Assembly: GCA_965549355.1 (NCBI GenBank)
Contig: CBEVGD010000022.1
Coordinates: 1 to 19,743 of the forward strand
Length of the DNA: 19,743 bases
Direction: 5' to 3'
From: M55B120 sp965549355
GTDB lineage: Bacteria > Actinomycetota > Humimicrobiia > Humimicrobiales > Humimicrobiaceae
This document shows positions 12,932 to 19,743 of the stretch, piece by piece (position 1 is the stretch's first letter; the number at the start of each line of letters is the position of its first letter). The notes under the pieces are model-generated. The model saw only the letters and a program-made list of their open reading frames with translations, did no database searches and had not been told where the DNA came from. The position numbers and the translations under genes are program-made.

Positions 12932-14146
12932 ATGAGAGAGCTTGATTTATTAACAGATTTTTCTCAAAAAGCTGGAGTAGAGATTGATCCCGGTGATATT
13001 AAGATTGATGATACCACGCTCAGGGATGGAGAACAGACAGCCGGAGTAGTTTTTGCAAATGATGAAAAGGTCCATATTGCTAAGATGCTTGATAAAGCCG
13101 GGGTTCATCAGATAGAAACCGGTATTCCAGCAATGGGAGGGGATGAGAAAGATGCCATTAAAAAGATTGCGGGACTGGGTCTCAACTGCAGTGTACTTGC
13201 ATGGAACAGGCCGGTAAAAAATGATATACAGGCATCAATAGAATGTGGAGTAGATGCTGTGGCGCTTTCAATCTCTACATCGGATATCCATATTGAGCAC
13301 AAATTAAGAAAGAGCAGGGAATGGGTCCTGGAGACAATGAAAAGCGGAGTTGACTTTGCAAAGAGACATAATCTCTATGTATCGGTCAATGCTGAAGATG
13401 CCTCCAGGTCCGATATGGAATTTTTGCTGCAGTTTGCACGTACTGCAAGAGATGCAGGAGCCGACCGTCTGCGCTACTGTGATACCCTGGGAATAATGGA
13501 TCCGTTTGAGATATTCATGAGAGTCAAGAACATAGTAGATATAATCGGTATTGAGATAGAGATGCATACGCATAATGATTTCGGAATGGCGATAGCAAAT
13601 GCAATAGCAGGGATAAAGGCTGGAGCGACTTATGTAAACACCACTATAAACGGTCTTGGTGAGAGAGCCGGTAATGCGGCATTTGAAGAACTTGTGATGG
13701 CCCTTAAATTTATTGAAGGCGTGGATCTTGGATTCGACACTACACTTTTTAGGAATCTATCTGAATATGTCGCAAGAGCTTCAAGCAGGGTGCTTCCAGT
13801 ATGGAAACCCATAGTAGGAGGAAATCTCTTTGTTTATGAAAGCGAAGGCAAGGTAACAGGCGTTATGGCAAACCCGGAGACTTATGAGCTGTTTAAGGAA
13901 ACTGACGTTGGCCTTGAAAGGCAGTATGTGCTCGGTAAATATTCCGGAGTAAATTCTGTCACCCAAAAAATGAAAATGCTGGGGGTCAAAGTGAATGAAA
14001 AGGAAGCAGCAGAACTGGCAGAAATAATCAGAGACAGAACTGTAGCGTCTAAAAGATCATTATTTGACAGCGAGATAATAGGCACCTATAAAGAATATAA
14101 GGGCTCAGCTAAAAAGGTAAAAGTAGAAAAAGGAAAGGATAAGTAA
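12932..14146 (+). CDS. Homocitrate / Re-citrate synthase family protein, subunit A (metal-site subunit)
   Basis: This is a 404-residue DRE-TIM metallolyase. The TIM barrel keeps all key residues: DTTLRDGEQ with R31, metal ligand D32, E34 and Q35; the metal-binding pair H212 and H214 in MHTHNDFG; catalytic-type E155 in NAEDASRSD; and the conserved NGLGERAGNA (from N240). The motif IETGIPAMGG points to the NifV / homocitrate synthase side of the family. Re-citrate synthases of anaerobes also belong here. The C-terminal lid is unusual. Where relatives have F-x-HESGIH, this protein reads FVYESEGK (300-307), so the two histidines are Y302 and K307. The later GKHSG is GKYSG (335-339). The lid tyrosine in NPETYE (Y318) is kept. 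The lid normally completes the active site of the partner subunit. The ribosome site is AAAGGGAG. The stop overlaps the next ATG by one base. It condenses acetyl-CoA with a 2-oxo acid: oxaloacetate or 2-oxoglutarate. Confidence 0.88.
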   Translation: MRELDLLTDFSQKAGVEIDPGDIKIDDTTLRDGEQTAGVVFANDEKVHIAKMLDKAGVHQIETGIPAMGGDEKDAIKKIAGLGLNCSVLAWNRPVKNDIQASIECGVDAVALSISTSDIHIEHKLRKSREWVLETMKSGVDFAKRHNLYVSVNAEDASRSDMEFLLQFARTARDAGADRLRYCDTLGIMDPFEIFMRVKNIVDIIGIEIEMHTHNDFGMAIANAIAGIKAGATYVNTTINGLGERAGNAAFEELVMALKFIEGVDLGFDTTLFRNLSEYVARASSRVLPVWKPIVGGNLFVYESEGKVTGVMANPETYELFKETDVGLERQYVLGKYSGVNSVTQKMKMLGVKVNEKEAAELAEIIRDRTVASKRSLFDSEIIGTYKEYKGSAKKVKVEKGKDK

Positions 14147-15315
14147 TGAGCAAATCAAAAAAAGATAGAAAGATCAATATAATAGATACAACTCTTCGAA
14201 ATGGTGAAAAGACTGCGGGAGTCGTATTTTCAAAACATGAAAAGATCAGAATAGTCAGAATGCTGGATGAGATAGGCATACCGGAGATAGAGGTAGGCAC
14301 GCCGGCTCTGGGAGATATGGAAAAAGATATAATAAAAGCTGTTTTGAAATCAAATTTGAAAGCAAAGCTCTATGCATACTGTGATGCTGATGTAGAAGAA
14401 ATAGAGGCAGCAGCCGCTACCGGGATAAAGAATGTGATTATAAATATATCAACTTCCGACATACATATAAAAGAGATATACAGGGAAAACCGCACATGGG
14501 TGGTCAATAAATTGCGTGAGGCCATAAGAGCTGCAAACAAAAATGATTTGAAGTATATTATAAGTGCCGAAGATGCTACAAGGACCGAACTTGAATTCCT
14601 CCTAAAACTTATTTCTCTGGCGAAGAAGAAGGGAGCGGAAAGATTCAGGATATGCGATACTGTATCAAAATTTGATCCATTCAGGACATTCATGAATATC
14701 AGCACTATAAGTAATGCCATTGATTTCCCACTTGAGATGTATAATCATAATGACTTTGGCATGGCAACTGCAAATGGTATGGCTGCTATAAGGGGCGGCG
14801 CCATAGGTCTCGTGGTCAGCATCGGAGGTCTTGGAGATGGCACAGGCAATGCTGCGCTTGAAGAGATTGTAATGGCGCTTAGATATCTGGAAAACATCGA
14901 ACTTGGTATCGAGACCTCAAAGTTCAGGGAGATTGCAGAATATGTGGCAAAGGCATCTTCCAGAGCAGTTCCTATATGGAAAGCTATCGTGGGAACAAAT
15001 GTATTTGCCCATGAATCAGGAATACATACTGATGGAGTCATAAAAAACCCTAAGAATTACGAAGTCTTCAATCCGGCAGAAGTAGGGCTCACAAGGCAGA
15101 TCGTAGTAGGTAAACATTCAGGCTCGCATACTATTCTGCATAAGTTCAAGGAATATAATATAGAACTCACTGACAGGGAATCTAATGATATTCTTGCAAT
15201 GACAAGATCGATGTCGGTTGACCTTAAAAGACCGCTTTTTGATAAGGAGCTTATGTATATCTATAAAGAATACAAATCCAAAAAGAAAGAAGATCTTAAG
15301 GAAGACCAGGAATAA
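14146..15315 (+). CDS. Homocitrate / Re-citrate synthase family paralog, subunit B (lid subunit, degenerate metal site)
   Basis: This 389-residue paralog of the preceding protein is encoded from an ATG that overlaps the preceding stop (TAATG), so the two are translated in tandem. The fold is clearly the same (DTTLRNGEKTAGVVF, SAEDATRTELEFLL, NHNDFGMA, LGDGTGNAALEE). The barrel has lost residues thought essential: the metal-binding Asp of RDGE is N19, Gln is K22, the first His of HxH is Y199 (YNHND), and Asn of the NG motif is G227. Glu-Arg after LG has become Asp-Gly. In contrast the lid is textbook: FAHESGIHTDG (287-297, with H289 and H294), NPKNYE with Y305, and VGKHSG with H324. In characterised homologs the lid His and Tyr act in the neighbouring subunit's active site. 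This gene therefore looks like a partner that donates lids to subunit A, not an enzyme on its own. The tail (about 372-389) is charged. Confidence 0.85.
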   Translation: MSKSKKDRKINIIDTTLRNGEKTAGVVFSKHEKIRIVRMLDEIGIPEIEVGTPALGDMEKDIIKAVLKSNLKAKLYAYCDADVEEIEAAAATGIKNVIINISTSDIHIKEIYRENRTWVVNKLREAIRAANKNDLKYIISAEDATRTELEFLLKLISLAKKKGAERFRICDTVSKFDPFRTFMNISTISNAIDFPLEMYNHNDFGMATANGMAAIRGGAIGLVVSIGGLGDGTGNAALEEIVMALRYLENIELGIETSKFREIAEYVAKASSRAVPIWKAIVGTNVFAHESGIHTDGVIKNPKNYEVFNPAEVGLTRQIVVGKHSGSHTILHKFKEYNIELTDRESNDILAMTRSMSVDLKRPLFDKELMYIYKEYKSKKKEDLKEDQE

Positions 15316-15335
15316 AAAAAGGGAAAGGAATATTT

Positions 15336-16589
15336 TTGGGAAAGACTATTTCAGAAAAAATAATAAGCGAACATGCAGGCAAAGAATTAAAAGCAGGCGA
15401 TATTTCTGTTGTGGATGTCGATGTGGTCATGAGCCAGGACGGTACCGGACCGCTTGCAGTCAGCCAGGTCAGGAAGATGGGTTTTGAATCTGTAAAATAT
15501 CCGGAAAAGTCTATTTTCTTTATAGACCATGCGGCGCCAAGCCCCAGAAAAGAGCTTTCAAATTCTCATGCAGTTTTAAGAGACTTTGCAACTGGCAGCG
15601 GAGCAGTTTTAAGCGATGTCGGGAAAGGAGTATGTCATCAGATACTAATAGAAGACTATGCATGTCCCGGAGATATTGTGATAGGCGGAGATTCGCATAC
15701 CTGTACATCCGGGGCGCTTGGAGCATTTGCAACAGGAATGGGTTCCACAGATATTGCTGTGGGGTATGCCCTTGCAAAGACATGGCTCAGGGTCCCCGGG
15801 ACCATTAAGGTGAATTTTAACGGCAAGTTAAATGACGGTGTCTGCGCCAAGGACCTGATAATATATCTTATAGGAAAGATAACTTCTGATGGAGCCACCT
15901 ATAAGGCCATTGAATTCAGTGGTGAAGTGAGCCATAAGATGGATATGGACGGACGCTTTACTATATCAAATATGGCTGTGGAAGCCGGTGCAAAGACCGG
16001 ACTATTTGAGACTGACGATATTGCAAAAAAATATCTTGAGAGCCGCGGCAGAGCAGATTGCTTCAGGAAAATATATGCTGATGAGACGGCCGTCTATGAA
16101 CAGATAATAGATATTGATTGTTCGGTAATTGAGCCGATGGTAGCACAGCCGCATACAGTTGATAATGCTCTACCGGTAAGAGATCTTGAAAAAATTAAAG
16201 TCGACCAGGTATTTATAGGCACATGCACAAATGGAAGGCTGAGCGACCTTAAAATAGCAGCAGATATACTAAAGGGCAAGAATATTGCAGACGGTGTAAG
16301 GCTTCTGGTCGTTCCGGCTTCCAGGGATATATATATTGAAGCTATCAGGGAAGGGATAATAGAGACACTTGTTGAAAGCGGCGCGGCAATACAGAGTCCG
16401 GGATGCGGACCATGCGTAGGGGTCCATCAGGGAATACTTGCTGATGGGGAAGTATGCCTGTCAACGCAGAACAGAAACTTCAGGGGACGTATGGGCAATA
16501 CGGATGCCTATATATATCTGTCCTCTCCTTCTACTGCAGCATGGAGCGCGGTCAAAGGCTATATTGCAAATCCAGGGGAGGTAAAATAA
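15336..16589 (+). CDS. Aconitase-family hydro-lyase, large subunit (LeuC / homoaconitase type)
   Basis: This 417-residue protein starts at TTG 15336, with ribosome site GGGAAAGGA seven bases upstream. The [4Fe-4S] ligands are visible as C297 in FIGTCTNGR and C357 and C360 in SPGCGPCVG. Other family blocks are GDSHTCTSGALGAFATGMGS (118-137), FIDHAAPSP (62-70), AVEAGAKTG and NFRGRMGNTDAYIYLSSP. The length is that of the two-subunit LeuCD/homoaconitase type, not one-piece aconitase of about 650-900 residues. The enzyme isomerises a 2-hydroxy tricarboxylate through dehydration and rehydration. Candidates are citrate to isocitrate or homocitrate to homoisocitrate; isopropylmalate is less likely because the synthase genes upstream are of the (homo)citrate type. 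It lies 20 bases after the subunit B gene and directly abuts the small-subunit gene, confirming a two-subunit enzyme. It should be oxygen-sensitive. Confidence 0.92.
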   Translation: MGKTISEKIISEHAGKELKAGDISVVDVDVVMSQDGTGPLAVSQVRKMGFESVKYPEKSIFFIDHAAPSPRKELSNSHAVLRDFATGSGAVLSDVGKGVCHQILIEDYACPGDIVIGGDSHTCTSGALGAFATGMGSTDIAVGYALAKTWLRVPGTIKVNFNGKLNDGVCAKDLIIYLIGKITSDGATYKAIEFSGEVSHKMDMDGRFTISNMAVEAGAKTGLFETDDIAKKYLESRGRADCFRKIYADETAVYEQIIDIDCSVIEPMVAQPHTVDNALPVRDLEKIKVDQVFIGTCTNGRLSDLKIAADILKGKNIADGVRLLVVPASRDIYIEAIREGIIETLVESGAAIQSPGCGPCVGVHQGILADGEVCLSTQNRNFRGRMGNTDAYIYLSSPSTAAWSAVKGYIANPGEVK

Positions 16590-17099
16590 ATGGGCAATAA
16601 GAAAATATTTAATGGAAAGAGTTTTAAGTTTGGAGATGATATTTCCACGGATCTTATTGCTCCGGGGAGGCTTTTTCACTTAAGATCGAATCTTCCGGAA
16701 ATGGCAAAACATGTACTCGAAGATGCAGATCCCGGATTTGCAAAAAAAGTTAAGAAGGGCGATTTCGTAGTCGGTGGAAGGAATTTCGGGCTTGGTTCAA
16801 GCAGGGAACATGCCCCCGCGATCATCAAGCTTTCCGGAGTAGGGGCTGTGCTGGCAAAGTCTTTTGCCAGGATTTTTTTCCGCAATAGCATAAATGTAGG
16901 GCTTCCTGTTCTCGTATGTGATACAGATAAAATAGAAGATGGCGACGAACTCGAAATAGACCTTTCAAAGGGGACCATTAATAATATTACAAGGAATATA
17001 GAGCTTAAATTCAATCCTTTACCGGATGTGATGATAAAAATACTTGATGACGGGGGCCTAACGGACCATATTACAAAAAACAAAGGATTTAACCTTTGA
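16590..17099 (+). CDS. Aconitase-family hydro-lyase, small subunit (LeuD / homoaconitase type)
   Basis: This 169-residue swivel-domain subunit begins immediately after the large-subunit stop, with ribosome site GGGGAGG inside that gene. Motifs are DDISTDLIAPGR (residues 16-27), GGRNFGLGSSREHAP (62-76, the substrate-binding SREHA block) and KSFARIFFRNSINVGLP. The length is typical for the archaeal/anaerobe-type small subunit. The loop after GR that sets substrate choice reads LFHLRSN (28-34). In characterised archaeal enzymes a YLRT-like loop with Arg at this place goes with tricarboxylates (homoaconitase), whereas hydrophobic loops go with isopropylmalate. The Arg here (R32) therefore favours a tricarboxylate such as citrate or homocitrate. 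The loop seems about two residues longer than usual, so the alignment is approximate. It works with the 417-residue partner. Confidence 0.92.
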   Translation: MGNKKIFNGKSFKFGDDISTDLIAPGRLFHLRSNLPEMAKHVLEDADPGFAKKVKKGDFVVGGRNFGLGSSREHAPAIIKLSGVGAVLAKSFARIFFRNSINVGLPVLVCDTDKIEDGDELEIDLSKGTINNITRNIELKFNPLPDVMIKILDDGGLTDHITKNKGFNL

Positions 17100-17146
17100 G
17101 GGATATTCATTAAGAGCAATTAATAATACTTACGGAAGGCAGATAG

Positions 17147-18250
17147 ATGAAATACAGGATCACTTTAATACCGGGAGATGGAATAGGGCCGGAGATAACC
17201 GATGCGACAGTAAAAGTCGTAGAAGCAACCGGAGCCAATATAGAATGGGATGAAGTAAATGCAGGGGCCGATGTATACGAGAAGGAAGGCTCAGTACTGC
17301 CTCAGAATGTCCTGGATTCACTTAATAAGAATAAGGTGGGTATAAAGGGACCTATTACCACTCCTGTGGGAACAGGCTTTAGAAGTGTGAATGTAGCCTT
17401 AAGAAAGCTTTTTAATCTTTATGCATGCGTCAGGCCCTGTAAAAGCTATGAGGGAGTCAAGAGCAAATATAGCGACATCAATCTGGTCGTAGTCAGGGAA
17501 AACACAGAGGACCTATATGCAGGAATAGAATTTGAAAAAGGGGATACAAAGACAGGGGAGCTTATAGATTTTATAGCCGGCAAGACAGATAGTAAAATAA
17601 GGGCAGACAGCGGTATCAGCATCAAACCTATTTCCGTATATGGTTCGGAAAGAATAATAAGATTTGCATTTGAATATGCCAGAAAAAATTCAAGAAAAAA
17701 GGTGACCGGGGTCCATAAGGCAAATATTATGAAATATACTGACGGGCTCTTCCTCGAAGTCTTCAGGGAGATAGCCAGAGATTATCCGGATATTGAGGCT
17801 GAGGACAGGATAGTTGATAATATGTGCATGCAGCTTGTACAAAAACCTGAACTCTACGATGTAATGGTCCTTCCCAATCTTTACGGTGATATTATATCGG
17901 ACCTTGCGGCAGGCCTGGTAGGCGGACTCGGTGTGGCGCCGGGCGGCAATATAGGAGAGGAAATCGCACTTTTTGAGCCTACTCATGGAAGCGCCCCGAA
18001 ATATAGGGGACAAAATAAAGTCAATCCCACAGCCATGATGCTTTCTGCGGTACTGATGCTGCATCATATTGGTGAATCCGGTAAAGCGGACCTTCTGGAG
18101 AGAGCTATTGCAGAGAATATTGCTGAAGGAAGATATGTTACATATGACCTTAAGGAAGATAGAAATGATCCTGATGCAGTGGGGACAAGTAAATTCGCCG
18201 ATGCTATTGTGGAAAAGATAAATAAATTCTCTTCAAGGATTTCAGGATAA
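17147..18250 (+). CDS. Isocitrate dehydrogenase-type decarboxylating dehydrogenase
   Basis: This 367-residue member of the isocitrate/isopropylmalate dehydrogenase family starts IPGDGIGPEI. The substrate loop is TTPVGTGFRSVNVALRK (71-87), with S80, N82 and R86, the Ser-x-Asn-x-x-x-Arg arrangement of isocitrate-specific enzymes, followed by R96 and R117 in VVRENTEDLYAG. Isopropylmalate and Thermus-type homoisocitrate enzymes lack the Ser-Asn pair. The metal-binding segment is YGDIISD (D248, D252) and the catalytic lysine is K191 in HKANIMK. The cofactor region THGSAPKYRGQNKVNP contains K285 and Y286, like Lys-Tyr of NADP-using E. coli enzyme, though the second NADP-contacting Arg further on appears not to be kept, so NADP preference is tentative. 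It oxidises isocitrate to 2-oxoglutarate and CO2. A 47-base gap with ribosome site GGAAGG follows the small hydro-lyase subunit, and the gene ends the operon. Confidence 0.9.
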   Translation: MKYRITLIPGDGIGPEITDATVKVVEATGANIEWDEVNAGADVYEKEGSVLPQNVLDSLNKNKVGIKGPITTPVGTGFRSVNVALRKLFNLYACVRPCKSYEGVKSKYSDINLVVVRENTEDLYAGIEFEKGDTKTGELIDFIAGKTDSKIRADSGISIKPISVYGSERIIRFAFEYARKNSRKKVTGVHKANIMKYTDGLFLEVFREIARDYPDIEAEDRIVDNMCMQLVQKPELYDVMVLPNLYGDIISDLAAGLVGGLGVAPGGNIGEEIALFEPTHGSAPKYRGQNKVNPTAMMLSAVLMLHHIGESGKADLLERAIAENIAEGRYVTYDLKEDRNDPDAVGTSKFADAIVEKINKFSSRISG

Positions 18251-18437
18251 TCGCCGGGTGCCGGATAGGCCTGATCGTCAGTATTATGCAGCTTAATCAC
18301 TTTTGCGATATCCATCATCTCGTTTTCGGCTGATGATTCTTTTGCCCTATCCGCTATAAGCAGATATGACGATATGGCTATGGTTAAATATAGAAAACTA
18401 TCATAAAATACTAATAAATATATATTAAAAGTATGAT

Positions 18438-19445
18438 ATGGATAAAAAACCAGGCATCGACCTGAAGATTCTAAAGGCAATATTTAGTATTACCAAAGCA
18501 ATAGGTTCTGAACTGGATCTCGAAAAGGTATGTGATCTGATGGTGGAAAAAATATATCAATTGGTAAACTGCAATGGATGTGCCATTATACTTATAAATA
18601 ATAAGAGGGTAAAACTTCAGAGTGAAATAGGCTTTGGTAAAAGCATTAAGGATGTAGAATTTTCCACCGAAATGCCTCTTATAAAATACATACTTTCAAC
18701 AAAAAATAAGATATTCATTGGTGATATAGAGAAATCTTATTTTAAATACAGTATTCCCAGGGGAGATCTAACCACATCCATGATATGCATGCCAATAATA
18801 GTTAAGGACATAGTGAAGGGAATAATATATATAGATTCAAAGCATATAAATGCATTCTCGAATAAGCATGAGTATTTCCTGAATATTCTGGCCCATGAGA
18901 TATCGGTGGCTATTGAAAGAGCTATAGCCTATGAGAGAATAAAGGTTCTGACAGTAAAGGATGAACTTACCGATGTATATAATAGGAGAAAATTCGATCA
19001 TGACCTTAAGGAGGAATTAAATAAAGCAATAAGATATGCGAGAAATCTCTCCCTTTTAATGGTAGATATTGATTTTTTTAAAAAATTTAATGACCTGCAC
19101 GGACATCAGGTGGGGGACTCAATACTCAAAGAATTAGGAAGGCTCTTTAATGAGAATATGCGAAATACGGACAGAGTCTATCGTTATGGCGGAGAAGAGT
19201 TTATTACTATATGCACTGAAACAGATAGGAACAATGCTATTATTTTTGCTGAAAGGCTCCGGAAGGTCATTAGTGAAAAAGAATTTACCAGTGTGAATGA
19301 TATAAAGTCCGGCGGACCCCTCACTGTTTGTATCGGAGTATCTAATTTTCCATTTAATGCGACACAGTTTGATGATCTTATAAAATATGCAGATGATGCT
19401 TTGTATAAAGCAAAGGATCAGGGTAGAAATAAAGTAGTAGCTTGA
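18438..19445 (+). CDS. GAF-GGDEF diguanylate cyclase
   Basis: This 335-residue soluble protein has a GAF sensor domain (about residues 8-165, including CDLMVEKIYQLVNCNGCAI and VKGIIYIDSKH). A signalling helix leads to a GGDEF domain (about 172-333) with DELTDVYNRR (175-184), the metal site MVDIDFFKKFND (208-219) and the active-site loop YGGEEF (250-255). GGEEF is the common active variant of GGDEF. An inhibitory I-site RNTD (242-245) lies five residues before the active loop, so product feedback is likely. It makes cyclic di-GMP from two GTP, controlled by whatever the GAF domain binds; C45 and C48 are close in the GAF domain but do not prove a redox role. No transmembrane segment is seen. 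It stands alone, without a ribosome site clear enough to judge expression, and is not obviously linked to the operon before it. Confidence 0.93.
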   Translation: MDKKPGIDLKILKAIFSITKAIGSELDLEKVCDLMVEKIYQLVNCNGCAIILINNKRVKLQSEIGFGKSIKDVEFSTEMPLIKYILSTKNKIFIGDIEKSYFKYSIPRGDLTTSMICMPIIVKDIVKGIIYIDSKHINAFSNKHEYFLNILAHEISVAIERAIAYERIKVLTVKDELTDVYNRRKFDHDLKEELNKAIRYARNLSLLMVDIDFFKKFNDLHGHQVGDSILKELGRLFNENMRNTDRVYRYGGEEFITICTETDRNNAIIFAERLRKVISEKEFTSVNDIKSGGPLTVCIGVSNFPFNATQFDDLIKYADDALYKAKDQGRNKVVA

Positions 19446-19743
19446 GATTACCTGCCCTAAGCCTTCGTCTTCCATCTGGTCAGGATATTTTCCCGGTCAA
19501 ATATTCTTACCGCTATCCGCAGGAGTATGGGGCAAAAGATTAAAAATAGTTTAGATTTTCATGAGCAGATATCTTTTCATATAGGCCGGGAGATTCGGTA
19601 AGGAGCCCTATTATTGAGTTTTATCATTTAGCAAGTTCCCTGAAAGCTTCAAGATAGATTTTACTGGTGGGATCATCGGTCAGATCAAATAAAAAATATT
19701 AAATATATAAATCAGGCCTCTGAAATTTTGATTGATTTATCCC
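19446..19743. other. Terminal stretch with no complete gene
   Basis: These 298 bases have no gene I can support. On the minus strand a short frame ending at a TGA (19624-19626) reads DLTDDPTSKIYLEAFRELAK, which looks like the C-terminal helix of a protein, but a stop lies only about 25 codons upstream. It is either a decayed gene or chance. No tRNA, clear terminator hairpin or repeat was seen. Confidence 0.4.

Noticed and set aside
18064..18480. Minus-strand open frame of 138 codons with protein-like stretches (SYLLIADRAKESSAENEMM) in the gap after the isocitrate dehydrogenase gene
   Set aside because: Most of it is antisense to the end of the dehydrogenase gene and the start of the diguanylate cyclase gene; no ribosome site or recognisable motif supports it.
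19624..19698. C-terminal fragment of a minus-strand gene entering from the right
   Set aside because: A stop codon lies about 25 codons upstream in the frame and I could not join it to another open frame in the remaining bases.

Overview
The window looks like a chromosomal segment of an uncultured, AT-rich, anaerobic monoderm bacterium. The basis is gene content: an ftsB/divIC-ppx pair, a lactococcin-972-type bacteriocin locus, a SigM/YhdL-like sigma/anti-sigma pair, a LiaF-like protein, and paired MetF/MetV of the kind found in acetogens. A deep low-GC actinobacterial or firmicute lineage fits best, but I cannot place it without a search.

Layout. Positions 1-1308 are housekeeping: the 3' part of an FtsB/DivIC-like division gene and a short Ppx/GppA phosphatase. 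A tRNA-Leu(UAA) at 1393-1480 marks the edge of an accessory region. Just beyond it lies the decayed C-terminal third of a large serine recombinase (1498-2094, minus strand). A three-gene lactococcin-972-type cassette follows: a secreted bacteriocin (2131-2436), a 684-residue membrane protein (2582-4636) and an ABC ATPase (4636-5271). It ends in a truncated signal peptidase I. Next come an ECF sigma factor with its membrane anti-sigma factor (5722-7329), gene debris, an orphan MazE-like antitoxin behind a perfect palindrome, a LiaF-like membrane protein (7874-8587) and a small two-helix membrane protein. The common theme of this part is a lipid-II-type bacteriocin together with cell-envelope stress genes.

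From about 9070 the content is metabolic. A minus-strand set encodes MetF, MetV and a protein with a histone-H1-like basic tail. RtcB RNA ligase follows on the plus strand.

Positions 12932-18250 form a tight five-gene operon. It has two full-length homocitrate/Re-citrate-synthase-family proteins, the large and small subunits of a LeuCD/homoaconitase-type hydro-lyase, and an isocitrate dehydrogenase with the isocitrate-specific Ser-x-Asn signature. The simplest reading is acetyl-CoA + oxaloacetate -> citrate -> isocitrate -> 2-oxoglutarate in an anaerobe. A homocitrate route is the alternative.

The most striking observation is that the two synthase paralogs have decayed in complementary ways. 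The first keeps the TIM-barrel metal site but has lost the lid histidines. The second keeps the lid histidines but has lost most of the metal site. This predicts an obligate, asymmetric heteromeric synthase.

The window closes with a GAF-GGDEF diguanylate cyclase and about 300 bases with no clear gene.
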